A DNA stretch of 44,663 nt, from the NCBI GenBank assembly GCA_006226305.1, contig SBHG01000204.1, forward strand, positions 1 to 44,663. Reading direction: 5' to 3'. The notes under the pieces are model-generated. The model worked only from the letters and a program-made list of their open reading frames with translations, did no database searches and had not been told where the DNA came from. Positions 19,024-28,177 of this stretch are shown piece by piece. Position 1 is the first letter of the stretch. Each line of letters begins with the position of its first letter. This stretch comes from Alphaproteobacteria bacterium. Its GTDB lineage: Bacteria; Pseudomonadota; Alphaproteobacteria; M2410. The position numbers were made by a program, and so were the translations under genes.

Positions 19024-20006
19024 GCCATAGCCCTCACCAGCCGCTCAACAAACCAGAAGGCGGCGATTGTGCCGATCCCGTAAGAGAGCACGCGCTCAGC
19101 TTTCAATACCGGCCACGAGGTAAACCGGAGCGCGGCCCATGTAAGCCCGAGCACAAATGCCACCACCAAAATCTGCCCTGCTTCAATGCCAAGGTTAAAC
19201 ATGAGAAGCGCGAGCGGTAGTTGGGTCTGCGGCAGGCCAATTTCTGAAAGCGCGCTGGCAAACCCAAAGCCGTGAAGAAGCCCGAAGAGGGAAGTAACCA
19301 CAATGGGATAGGCGTAGGTGAGAGAGCTCCGATTGTTGCGCGCGATTTCCGCCGCGACAAAGACGATTGAAAGGGCAATCAACATCTCAACAAGAGGGAT
19401 GGATACACCGACCAGTCCAAGAGCGGTCAGCGCCAGGGTCACCGAATGAGCAAGAGTAAATCCGGTCACTGTCCAGAAGATGCGTCTCGGCGTGCGCGCA
19501 ATAAACAACATGCATAAGACAAACAGCAAGTGATCGTAGCCGGACAGAATATGTTCTGTGCCAAGCACGAAGTATTGGCTGGAAACACCAGATGCGGATT
19601 CCGCTGCCGGTATGTGCCAGGCGGCGACGTTGGGCCCCAACACCTGCGTGAAATGAGTGCCGCTCAAAAACGTAACACGAAGGAGCGTGGTTAGAGAGGG
19701 ATTATAGTCGGGAAAGGCAAGCCCAACATCCCGTCCAGCAAGGCTCACTTCGCAATGTAAAGTCTGCCGCGTCACGCGTTTGCCGATACCTGGCTGATAG
19801 CCGCCGCTTCCTAACGGCACGCAATCTTCAGGCAATGCCGGTTCGGGCAGGTTGTTAAAAGGAACTGAGCCCGGCACCACAAGGTCGATTTGATAATTGA
19901 GAGGCGAAACCTCCAGAACAGTGAACGATACAGGGCGGCTGTCATGCGCCTGCGCTGGAAGCGCCATAAGGAGGAGGGCGAAGAGGGTGAGACCAAGACC
20001 CCTCAT
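19020..20006 (-). CDS. HupE/UreJ family membrane protein with N-terminal extracytoplasmic domain
   Basis: Signal peptide, ~140-aa exported domain, then [26 protein letters not shown]...[17 protein letters not shown]...[17 protein letters not shown] typical of HupE/UreJ_2. Confidence 0.88.
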   Translation of the reverse strand: MRGLGLTLFALLLMALPAQAHDSRPVSFTVLEVSPLNYQIDLVVPGSVPFNNLPEPALPEDCVPLGSGGYQPGIGKRVTRQTLHCEVSLAGRDVGLAFPDYNPSLTTLLRVTFLSGTHFTQVLGPNVAAWHIPAAESASGVSSQYFVLGTEHILSGYDHLLFVLCMLFIARTPRRIFWTVTGFTLAHSVTLALTALGLVGVSIPLVEMLIALSIVFVAAEIARNNRSSLTYAYPIVVTSLFGLLHGFGFASALSEIGLPQTQLPLALLMFNLGIEAGQILVVAFVLGLTWAALRFTSWPVLKAERVLSYGIGTIAAFWFVERLVRAMA

Positions 20007-20881
20007 GGCTGTGTGAGGTCCGGTGCGATCTCTACCTCATAACCTTTGACGAGGGCGGAGATGGCTGCCTCGACGGCGCGGTCCCTTTCCTCGCGCAAAT
20101 AATCGTCGCGTACCAGGGCGCGCACTTCTTCAAGGCGTGGCTGACGCGCCTCCTGGCGCGCACTCAAATAGACCCAATGGCTCCCGTGAGGGGACGTTAG
20201 CGGGCCGATCCATCGCCCGAGGGGCGTGTGAGTGTCAAAGAGCTCGGCGGTGAAGGCTTCACCAAAATGACTGATGACAAACCGCGCGGTGCGTTCTGAG
20301 TAGGTGTCGAAATAAGGAAATGGGTCGCCCATTTCGAGAGCGGCCCCACTGCTTAGCTCATTTGACCGAAACAGAACCTCATCTTCAGCTGGAACCGTGC
20401 CATCCCGATAGAACACATGTGTGAAAGTCACGCTCGACTCCGCCAGAAAGAGATCCGGATGTGCGTCAAGGTAGGCCTGAAGAGTCTTTTCATCAGGTTC
20501 ATCAGTCGGCGCAACGACACTTTCCAGGGCAAACTCCATGCGTTGAATAAGCCTTTGCCGGATCACCGCATCGTTGTCAGAGAGCCCGATGCCTTTAGCT
20601 TCTCGCACTAGGACCTCATTGCGCACAAAGTCCTGGATGAGGGTTTGGCGCTCTTGTGGTGACAGGCTCGCTAGGCGCGCCTTTGCTTTGTCTGGTTCAA
20701 AGGCGCCGAGCTTGAATTGCAAAAAAGTGAGTATATCCGCTTCCGAGACAAGGATCCGATGCGCGTTTGTCTCAGGCAGCTCTGGCCCTCGCACCACGCT
20801 TACCGCCACAAAAAGCAGCGCCCCGATGAGGAGAAACTGAAAGAGTGGATCTTTCAGAAATCGTTGAACAAAGGGGTGCAT
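20003..20881 (-). CDS. Membrane-anchored parvulin-type peptidylprolyl isomerase
   Basis: N-terminal TM, SurA/PpiC-like helical region and PPIase-like segment (VTFTHVFYRDG...GRWIGPLTSPHGSHWVYL). ATGA overlap with HupE gene. Confidence 0.82.
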   Translation of the reverse strand: MHPFVQRFLKDPLFQFLLIGALLFVAVSVVRGPELPETNAHRILVSEADILTFLQFKLGAFEPDKAKARLASLSPQERQTLIQDFVRNEVLVREAKGIGLSDNDAVIRQRLIQRMEFALESVVAPTDEPDEKTLQAYLDAHPDLFLAESSVTFTHVFYRDGTVPAEDEVLFRSNELSSGAALEMGDPFPYFDTYSERTARFVISHFGEAFTAELFDTHTPLGRWIGPLTSPHGSHWVYLSARQEARQPRLEEVRALVRDDYLREERDRAVEAAISALVKGYEVEIAPDLTQP

Positions 20882-20893
20882 AACTCTAGCGTG

Positions 20894-22750
20894 TTACGGT
20901 GTGTACCAGATCGGTGAGGTATAGGCCCGCTCCTGTATGGTCGCGGCCACACCTTCCCGAAGTTCAATATTCAGAGCCACCGCATCATAAAGCGAATGGC
21001 GCGGTGTCGGGATCTGCAAAACCCGCGCGTAGTAGAAAGCGCGCTGATCAGGATCAAAGTCGGGGTCTTGCCATACGGCGCTGAGTTCCTCATCGCCGAT
21101 CGTATTGGTGTAATGCGCGGTCTTGATGTCGACCGTATTGCCAACCGGCGTCAGGTTACCCTCAGCATCTGGCTTGCGGTTGTCCGCTCCAATGACGTTG
21201 TAGACCTTCTCATGAGATACGCCGTCGGCATCAACCCAGCCTTTGACGATTTGCAACCGGTCCAGATTGCCGCCCTTGGGGTCCTTGACCGCCTGGATCA
21301 AAAATGAAGGAGCGCTGGCGCTGCCAAAAAGCCCGCCTTCACTTGGGCGGGTCAGATCGCCGCCCATGGGCACGCCTTTGCCATAGCCGCGTTTGCCAAG
21401 GTCGCTGGCGCGCGCATCGCGGTCTTTAAAGTTCCAACCACCAAAAAACCGCACCATCATGCGCGGGCCTGTGGTGGCATAGACCTCTTTCCGTTTAAAG
21501 GCGTCAAAAAGGGCCTCTCGGGTGTTTTCCTCGGCCCAGACAGCGGCAAGCCCTTGCGCCCCATAGCTCCAGCCTGTGGGACCATCGCCGCCTATGCGGT
21601 TACTCACTGTCGAAGAACGCACCGCCGGAGTAGAGTATATTGGAAATTTATTGTTGAAATTATTTTCTTCAACCGAGGCAAGCCCAGTGTGGGCGTCGGT
21701 CGAGCCGATCATGCCGAATTTATAAGGATTGGTCCCAACGCTTTGCTCAATTTCCAGGCCGCGCCGAAGCGCTCCACGGGCATAATCGCCGGGGGTCACT
21801 GAGGCCAGGTGATCTGTGTCGGGGCGCAGGTCGATAAGGTGCCGATAAGATTCAAAATCAGCAAAAGGATCGTCCGGTGACAGAAGCGGATGCGTTTCTG
21901 AATCCCCCTTATACTGAGTAACTTCCGCTATGGGCTCCCACTCGATGCGGGTGCGCGCATATTCAGCCGTGATGGATCGACCATCGCTGTCGGTTTCAGG
22001 GAACATCAGCCCCTTGGAAATATTCATATTGTGCGGGATTGCGAGAAACTCGGCGCCAGTCTCGGCTTCTGTTTTCTCGAGCCAGGCCCAAAGATCCTCC
22101 GGACGGGTCGATACCGTGGAGCTGTAAGGCAGATATTTTTTGGCCATCTCGGCATTGTCCGGCGTCATGACGACCCGGTGGAGATTGGCGGCATCGGGAA
22201 GCGAAGACCACTCCCAGCCAATGAAAGCAGTAAACTTGCCAGGCTCATTAGCAGCTTCGGCCGCGTTGACCAGATCTTCCCAGGCCGGACGGCGCAGGTC
22301 ATCGCCAGTGAGTTCGATCAATTCCTCGCTATAACCGCCGGCATTGGCCAGCGCGACAATTTCAGCAAAAACCTCAGAGCCACGGTTCTGTTCGATAAGC
22401 GGTTTGATGCGCTTGCCAAATCTGGTCTTCATCAACAGGGCGTCCTGTTCAAAGATGCGTTTTGGGATGGCGGTCAGCTCGGCGTGGTCAGCAACAACGA
22501 GAAAATCAAGCGGAGTTTCAATCTGGGTCCGGGTCCCCGTAATATCGCGCACCACCGGCAGGCCCTTCGCATAGCGATAGGCCATTTCTGGGGTCATTTT
22601 CTGATTTTGAAACAGATAGGCATCAAATGAGTAATTGGTGTGGAGATGAGTGTCCCCCCAAAAAAGATGCCGCTCCTCATCGGCCTGAGCCATCGTAACC
22701 GGAGCCGCAACCAGCGCGGTTGAGAGCGCTAGAAGATGCGTGAGTTTCAT
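20894..22750 (-). CDS. DUF3604 domain-containing secreted protein (PHP-like metal-dependent hydrolase fold)
   Basis: Start at 22750 after GGAGG RBS; signal peptide; HLFWGDTHLHTNYSFDAYLF, FLVVADHAELTAIPKR, FTAFIGWEWSS, FGMIGSTDAHTGLASVEENNF. Confidence 0.9.
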   Translation of the reverse strand: MKLTHLLALSTALVAAPVTMAQADEERHLFWGDTHLHTNYSFDAYLFQNQKMTPEMAYRYAKGLPVVRDITGTRTQIETPLDFLVVADHAELTAIPKRIFEQDALLMKTRFGKRIKPLIEQNRGSEVFAEIVALANAGGYSEELIELTGDDLRRPAWEDLVNAAEAANEPGKFTAFIGWEWSSLPDAANLHRVVMTPDNAEMAKKYLPYSSTVSTRPEDLWAWLEKTEAETGAEFLAIPHNMNISKGLMFPETDSDGRSITAEYARTRIEWEPIAEVTQYKGDSETHPLLSPDDPFADFESYRHLIDLRPDTDHLASVTPGDYARGALRRGLEIEQSVGTNPYKFGMIGSTDAHTGLASVEENNFNNKFPIYSTPAVRSSTVSNRIGGDGPTGWSYGAQGLAAVWAEENTREALFDAFKRKEVYATTGPRMMVRFFGGWNFKDRDARASDLGKRGYGKGVPMGGDLTRPSEGGLFGSASAPSFLIQAVKDPKGGNLDRLQIVKGWVDADGVSHEKVYNVIGADNRKPDAEGNLTPVGNTVDIKTAHYTNTIGDEELSAVWQDPDFDPDQRAFYYARVLQIPTPRHSLYDAVALNIELREGVAATIQERAYTSPIWYTP

Positions 22751-22876
22751 TGAGTCCTCCCATTTTTCTTTTGAGGATATCCGGCTCAATCCTCCTTGAC
22801 GAGCCTTTTTCACGCCGTCCGGGCGATATGGTACAAAACTTCGGTAAGAATCACCGATTTGAAGGGAACCCCCATT

Positions 22877-23788
22877 TTGGACCACGCCAATGCCTGGATC
22901 TGGCTGACCTTGCTTGCGGTGGTCTCCCAGTCCGCTCGCACAGCGGCCCAGCGCCAGCTGTCCCGGCGGCTCGACGAGGTCCTTGTCGCTCTGTCCCGAT
23001 ATCTTTTTGGGCTGCCCTTCGTGGCTGGTTATTTCGTCTTCTTGCTGTCGCGCGAGGGCGCTGGTGGTTTCGCTATGCCGGGACTGACCTTCTGGGGCTT
23101 TGTGTTTCTGGCCTCTGTGGCGCAGGTGATAGCGACGGTTCTCATGCTGCGCCTGTTCCACTTGCGCAATTTCGCGGTGGGCATCACCTATGTTCGTTCT
23201 GAAACTTTTCTGACGGCGCTTTTGGGTGCCGTTTTTTTTGGCGAGGCGATCGCGCTTTTTGGCTGGATCGCCATCGTCATTTCTGTGCTTGGCGTCATTG
23301 TTCTAAATGTTGCCCGTCAGGATCTGGGCACATCCGGTTGGTCCCTGATCTGGAACCCGGCAGCAGCCCTGGGGCTTGGGGCGGGGCTGCTCTTTGCCCT
23401 GACGTCTCTGTCAATCCGAACCGCGAGCCTGTCTCTGGGGCAAAAGGATTTTCTGTTAAGTGGCGCAACCACGCTTTTATTCACCATCATTATTCAGATC
23501 ATCGTCATGGTGATCTGGCTGTTGTGGAAACGCCGCGCGTTTTTGGCGCCTCTGTTAGAGGAATGGCGTTCCTGCCTGTTCATCGGGTTCTTTTCCGGCC
23601 TGGGATCAATCGGCTGGTTTACTGCGTTTACGGTGCAGATAGCCTCTTACGTCAAAGCGCTCAGTCAGATCGAACTTATACTGGCAATCGGCGTATCCAG
23701 TCTGTTTTTTAAGGAAAAGATCAAGCCACTGGAAATACTGGGTGTAGGCCTGATCGCGGCGGGCGTACTCTGTCTGGTGTGGATTTAA
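22877..23788 (+). CDS. DMT (EamA-like) family transporter
   Basis: About 10 predicted TM segments in duplicated EamA halves. ORF opens at 22796, but a TTG start at 22877 after GAAGGGAA looks more likely. Confidence 0.8.
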   Translation: MDHANAWIWLTLLAVVSQSARTAAQRQLSRRLDEVLVALSRYLFGLPFVAGYFVFLLSREGAGGFAMPGLTFWGFVFLASVAQVIATVLMLRLFHLRNFAVGITYVRSETFLTALLGAVFFGEAIALFGWIAIVISVLGVIVLNVARQDLGTSGWSLIWNPAAALGLGAGLLFALTSLSIRTASLSLGQKDFLLSGATTLLFTIIIQIIVMVIWLLWKRRAFLAPLLEEWRSCLFIGFFSGLGSIGWFTAFTVQIASYVKALSQIELILAIGVSSLFFKEKIKPLEILGVGLIAAGVLCLVWI

Positions 23789-23810
23789 TCCCAATAGAAC
23801 GCGTTCCGAA

Positions 23811-24713
23811 TTACTGACGTTCGACTAAATAGCCCTCAGATATTAAGTGATCAATGACGCTGCGGTCGCCCACCAGATGTGCTGCACCCACAGCGACAAA
23901 CGCGGTGCCATCCTGCTCCAGAAGGGCCTTGATCTTCGGCATCCAGTTTTCGTTGCGCTTGTAAAGAACAGCTTCATCCAATTCAGGGATTTCGCTGGAA
24001 TTCTGACCCATGAGTTCCACCACCTTTTCCACATCGCCTGTCAACCAGGCATTCAACATGGTCTCGATGTCTTGCTCCAATGTCTGAACATCCTTGAGCG
24101 TGGCGATAAACAATTTGGCTTGAACATCGTCACTTAGGCCGGTGAATGAATTCAGACTTTCCTCGGGGGTTTCCAAAAAATGGATTTCCTTCCCGGCATT
24201 GACGAACTCATATCGAAGATTGGCCTCAACCCCGTTTTCGGGGCTGTAGCCATAAGACATAAGAACGGTTACGCCGAGCTGAATGGAGGCGAACCAGGGG
24301 CGAAATGGCGTAAGCAGCGCGGAAGGGTATCCAATCTGAGCAAGAGACACCTCGATATATTCCGCCTCGTCGAGGGAAAAATAGTCCCAGAGAGTCTTGT
24401 CAGCGGGCGCAAAGGCATGTGCCTCCACATAGGCCAGCGCGGCTTGCTGGTCTTCCGTATCTGCCTCTAACCAAAGTGAGTCTGACATCGAAAGCGCCAA
24501 ATCGAGTTCGCTGTGTCGCCATTGCGTCCCGTTCGGCAAGACATGAAAAGTACCAAAAAGATAAAGCGCATGGTCACCCTTGCTAACCTTCCAAAGGGCG
24601 GGGGCGTTTGCCGTTTCTTGCGCGCTGGCCAGCGGTGCGCTGTTCAGCAAAATCAGAAAGGAAAGGGAAAGGGCATAAAAGCCAGCCACGAGTGTTTTGG
24701 TAAAATCGCGCAT
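23811..24713 (-). CDS. TraB/GumN family protein
   Basis: ALWKVSKGDHALYLFGTFHVLPNGTQWR...FVAVGAAHLVGDRSVIDHLISEGYLVERQ. Start at MRDFTKTL with signal peptide. Confidence 0.9.
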   Translation of the reverse strand: MRDFTKTLVAGFYALSLSFLILLNSAPLASAQETANAPALWKVSKGDHALYLFGTFHVLPNGTQWRHSELDLALSMSDSLWLEADTEDQQAALAYVEAHAFAPADKTLWDYFSLDEAEYIEVSLAQIGYPSALLTPFRPWFASIQLGVTVLMSYGYSPENGVEANLRYEFVNAGKEIHFLETPEESLNSFTGLSDDVQAKLFIATLKDVQTLEQDIETMLNAWLTGDVEKVVELMGQNSSEIPELDEAVLYKRNENWMPKIKALLEQDGTAFVAVGAAHLVGDRSVIDHLISEGYLVERQ

Positions 24714-24777
24714 GGGAGTCTTTCGCAAAAAGAGAACAGGAGCTGCTAAATCAATTATAAGGCGTGATCTGGCGAAG

Positions 24778-24815
24778 GCAAAAGAAAACCGGCCCTGAAG
24801 ACCCAGAGCCGGTTT
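24778..24815 (-). terminator. Rho-independent terminator downstream of bactofilin 1
   Basis: Minus strand AAACCGGCTCTGggtcttCAGGGCCGGTTTTCTTTT. Confidence 0.8.
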
Positions 24816-24839
24816 CAAAATCGCTCGAAAAGTTTTCGC

Positions 24840-25319
24840 TTAGGAAGCTTTTTTCTCCATCGCGCGTTCCACAACCTTGACGTCTTTTTCTTCAACTTTG
24901 TCTTCTGACGTTGGTTTGCTGGCCTCAGGCTCAGCGCCTTCGTGGTGCATTGGGTGATCGGTAAAGTGACACGTTGCATTTACTTTGGCGCCGGCATCAA
25001 CAATCCAGTTTTTCAGGACAACACCGCCGTCAATCTTTGAAGTCTTGGTCAGGCGAAGCATCTCGGTTTTGACCGTGCCGTTAATCGTTCCATTGGATTC
25101 AATGGACTCCGCCAATACATCGCCGTTGATCACGCCGCTTTCCGCCACAACAAGCCGGGCGCAATTGATATCGCCTTCAATTGTCCCCTCAACTTTGAGA
25201 TTTTGCGTGGTTTCGATCGACCCCAATATCTTAGTGTCAGAAGAAATAACGGTAGTCCCCACGTGTTGCTCACTCTTGTCCCGAGCACTGCGGTTCTGGC
25301 TGGTGGATTTGTCGAACAT
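24840..25319 (-). CDS. Bactofilin family polymer-forming protein (bactofilin 1)
   Basis: TTVISSDTKILGSIETTQNLKVEGTIEGDINCARLVVAESGVINGDVLAESIESNGTINGTVKTEMLRLTKTSKIDGGV beta-helix repeat. Confidence 0.93.
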   Translation of the reverse strand: MFDKSTSQNRSARDKSEQHVGTTVISSDTKILGSIETTQNLKVEGTIEGDINCARLVVAESGVINGDVLAESIESNGTINGTVKTEMLRLTKTSKIDGGVVLKNWIVDAGAKVNATCHFTDHPMHHEGAEPEASKPTSEDKVEEKDVKVVERAMEKKAS

Positions 25320-25460
25320 TGGTAAAAACCCTTCCTCATCAATTGCGCGACGAGCGCCTTTTCGAGGAACATTCTGAACGGCGAATCCTAGGATTTGGTA
25401 AAGGCATTCAAATTAATTTAACTATAGTCCGCCCCGCATTTGCTAACTTTCCATTGTTCC

Positions 25461-25475
25461 TTAATGCCAGGTTAA
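25461..25475. promoter_or_regulatory. CtrA-type site TTAA-TGCCAGG-TTAA upstream of bactofilin 1
   Basis: Exact TTAA-N7-TTAA (next base G rather than C), between the ogt stop (25485) and the bactofilin 1 start (25319). Confidence 0.5.
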
Positions 25476-25484
25476 GACCGGGAT

Positions 25485-26048
25485 CTAGAGCAATTGATAT
25501 TGCTTGTTCTCGGTCCTGACGCCCTCATGGGTCAGAAGCCAGGCTTTGACATCAAGGCCGCCAGCAAAGCCAGTCAGTTTCCCAGAACTGCCGACGACCC
25601 TATGGCAGGGAATAACAATTGCGATGGGGTTGCGATTGCAGGCCAGACCAACGGCCCGCGCCGCGCCTTTATTACCAAGTCCTTCGGCGAGTTCGCCGTA
25701 GGTTCGTGTTTGTCCGCACGGGATTTCTTGCAAGGCCGCCCAGACCGCCATGTTAAAGGCGGTTCCAACGGGCGCGACTTGGATTTTGTCAAATGCGTTC
25801 AGATCCCCATCAAAGTAGCGCAGAAATGCCGTCTCGTAAGCACTGCCCGAGGTGGCGCGCTCTGAAAACGCTCCCAATCCATGTCGTTCAACGTGTGCCC
25901 TCAAATGGGAGGGCTTTTCGTCGAAACTCACTGCCACAAGGCCCGTCCGGTTCCAGGCAAAGGCGAGGGGACAGACAGGGGTCTTAAGGGTTTGCCACTC
26001 AATGATTTGCGTCTTCATCATGTCACCATTTATGAAAGAGAATGCCAA
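25485..26048 (-). CDS. ogt: Methylated-DNA--[protein]-cysteine S-methyltransferase
   Basis: IPCGQTRTYGELAEGLGNKGAARAVGLACNRNPIAIVIPCHRVVGSSGKLTGFAGG with the PCHR active site. True start may be 26021/26018. Confidence 0.95.
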   Translation of the reverse strand: MAFSFINGDMMKTQIIEWQTLKTPVCPLAFAWNRTGLVAVSFDEKPSHLRAHVERHGLGAFSERATSGSAYETAFLRYFDGDLNAFDKIQVAPVGTAFNMAVWAALQEIPCGQTRTYGELAEGLGNKGAARAVGLACNRNPIAIVIPCHRVVGSSGKLTGFAGGLDVKAWLLTHEGVRTENKQYQLL

Positions 26049-27469
26049 AGTAAAAGGGCCGCATAACCCCGCCAGGGGCGCCAGCCCTGGGATAAGGCGG
26101 CGAGGTCTTTTGCTGTGTCCGCGCCTGCTGCTCTCAGAAGGCCAAGATCGGCCGCGGGAAAAGCATCTGGATATTTCAGTCCCCGCAAGGCCACGTAATC
26201 GGCGGTCCAGGTGCCAATGCCCTTGATGGACGTGAGCCGTTCGCGGGCTTGTGAAACTTCCTGAGCAGGATGGACAAAACCAGGGTTCTCACAGAAGGCC
26301 TTAGCCAGATCGCGCAAAGTGCTGGCGCGCGATGTCGTGAGCCCGATCCCAGTCAGGTCCGCGTCCGCAAGAGCCTGCGGCGTGGGAAAAGCATGGGTGA
26401 TGGATGTTTCATGGGCCTCCAGTTCTGCGCCATAAAGGGTGACCAATCGGCCGAGGAGCGTGGTCGCGCCCTTGACGCTGATTTGCTGGCCAATGACGGC
26501 GCGAACAATAAGCTCAAAAATATCCCACGTGCCGGGCACGCGCACCCCGGGCGATTTCTTAATCAGGGGGCGTAAGAGTCGGTCCGCCTGAAAACTGTTG
26601 TAGAGCGCATCGGGCCGACAATCCGTATCCATCATATCGCGCACCCGCCGCGCCGCCGCGCCAAGGCCTGTCGGCTTGGAAAGGTCAAAGCGGGCCAGAA
26701 TGGCATGACCCCTGGGGTCATGCTCCAGATGCAAAATACCGCAAGTGTTTTCAATTCGAATGCTGCGGGTGTAAGAAGTTGGGCTGACGACCTCCATCCC
26801 CGCAACGGCGCGCATCCTCAAATAGCTCATCAGACCCGTCCAGTCATAAGGTGGTCGGTAGCCAAGTCGGAGTGTGAGAGGGGCATCGGATTTGACCCGC
26901 GCAGATAGCTGATGTCGGGCTCGAAATTCACTCGGGCTCATGCCGACGGTTTTGCGCATCGCGTCATTGAACCTGCGGATGCTGCGAAAGCCTGACGCAT
27001 GGGCAATATCGGATATGTTGGTTTCGGTCTCTTTGAGAAGGTGAAGGGCCACATGCAATCTCTGGGTCTGGATCAGCATTTTGGGCGAAGCGCCGAGCTG
27101 CTCATGAAAGAGGCGGCGTAGATGCCGTGTTCCGATGCCGAGTCGGTCAGACAGCTCTTCAAGATTGCCGCCGTTCGCGTCATGTTCATTGAGCAGACGA
27201 ATGGCCCGGGCAACTGTGCTGCCGGTGCCGTGCCAGGCGGGTGAACCTGGCGCGGTCTCGGGTCGACACCGAAGACAGGGTCGAAAACCAGCGTCCTCCG
27301 CTGCCGCGGCAGAGCTGACAAATTCACAATTGGCAAGCTTGGGGGTGGTGGCCGGACAGATGGGGCGGCAATAGATGCCCGTCGACGAGACGCAGGTGAA
27401 GAAAGTCCCGTCAAAGCGGGGGTCCCGTGCCTTAAGGGCCTTATAACAATCGTCGCGGCTGAGTTCCAT
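26030..27469 (-). CDS. Ada methylphosphotriester-sensor/AraC domain fused to AlkA-type DNA-3-methyladenine glycosylase
   Basis: N-terminal Ada Zn/Cys module (YCRPICPA...FRPCLRCRPE), AraC HTH (SPSEFRARHQ), AlkA N domain and HhH-GPD (LTSIKGIGTWTADYVALRGLKYPDAFPAADLGL). Start placed at MELSRDDCYKALKARDPRFDG. Confidence 0.93.
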   Translation of the reverse strand: MELSRDDCYKALKARDPRFDGTFFTCVSSTGIYCRPICPATTPKLANCEFVSSAAAAEDAGFRPCLRCRPETAPGSPAWHGTGSTVARAIRLLNEHDANGGNLEELSDRLGIGTRHLRRLFHEQLGASPKMLIQTQRLHVALHLLKETETNISDIAHASGFRSIRRFNDAMRKTVGMSPSEFRARHQLSARVKSDAPLTLRLGYRPPYDWTGLMSYLRMRAVAGMEVVSPTSYTRSIRIENTCGILHLEHDPRGHAILARFDLSKPTGLGAAARRVRDMMDTDCRPDALYNSFQADRLLRPLIKKSPGVRVPGTWDIFELIVRAVIGQQISVKGATTLLGRLVTLYGAELEAHETSITHAFPTPQALADADLTGIGLTTSRASTLRDLAKAFCENPGFVHPAQEVSQARERLTSIKGIGTWTADYVALRGLKYPDAFPAADLGLLRAAGADTAKDLAALSQGWRPWRGYAALLLWHSLS

Positions 27470-27529
27470 GAAGACTACCTTAGAACCAATCGCGTCCTCT
27501 GTCTGGCCATTTTCGGACATGAAACAGGG

Positions 27530-27573
27530 CAGCAAAAGAAAAGGCCCTTCGAGGATCTCCTCAAAGGGCCTTT
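27530..27573 (-). terminator. Rho-independent terminator downstream of bactofilin 2
   Basis: Minus strand AAAGGCCCTTtGAGGAGATCCTCgAAGGGCCTTTTCTTTTGCT; long near-perfect stem and T tract. Confidence 0.88.
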
Positions 27574-27601
27574 AAAAACCTAAACCGCAAGGATGTCTGA
27601 T

Positions 27602-28177
27602 CTAGTCAGCGCTCTTGCGACCGCCGGTCAGACGTTGCAGGGCCGACTGGGCTTCCACGGGTGCCCGGCCGCCACCGTTGCCACGCGAGGGACGCGGGGC
27701 GTCAGCCATTTTGGCGCTGTCGTCCCCGACGAGGGACTTAATACCGCCCTTGGCGCGACCAGAGGGCAGGGCCTCGTTCATGGGATTGTCGGAGTGACGG
27801 CAATTGCCTTCAAAGAAGGCGCCGGTTTCAACTGCCAGGGCTTGGTGCAGAATGTCACCTTCCACATGGCTCGTTGAGCTCAGTTGAACCCGATTTGCAC
27901 GAACACTGCCAATGACCCGGCCACGGATTGCCACATCTTCGCAGGTAATATCACCGTGCACAGTTGCCTTTTCGCCGATCGTCAGTGAGGAGCTTTGGAT
28001 ATCTCCCTCAACCTTGCCGTCGACCTGAATGTCGCCAGTGGCCGTAAGGGTCCCATGGACCGTCATGTCGCCACTGATAATGGATGGAGCCGATTTCACT
28101 TTACTACCCTTCACTTGTTGCGGTTGCGGTATTGGTTTGTGGCCTGTGGCCTTATTGTCTTTAGCTTTTGAGAACAT
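27602..28177 (-). CDS. Bactofilin family polymer-forming protein (bactofilin 2)
   Basis: PSIISGDMTVHGTLTATGDIQVDGKVEGDIQSSSLTIGEKATVHGDITCEDVAIRGRVIGSVRANRVQLSSTSHVEGDI. Confidence 0.94.
   Translation of the reverse strand: MFSKAKDNKATGHKPIPQPQQVKGSKVKSAPSIISGDMTVHGTLTATGDIQVDGKVEGDIQSSSLTIGEKATVHGDITCEDVAIRGRVIGSVRANRVQLSSTSHVEGDILHQALAVETGAFFEGNCRHSDNPMNEALPSGRAKGGIKSLVGDDSAKMADAPRPSRGNGGGRAPVEAQSALQRLTGGRKSAD

Noticed and set aside
25404-25424. AAATTAATTTAACTATAG as a fourth CtrA site
   Set aside because: TTAA motifs are adjacent rather than separated by 7 nt, so it is only an AT-rich promoter-like stretch.
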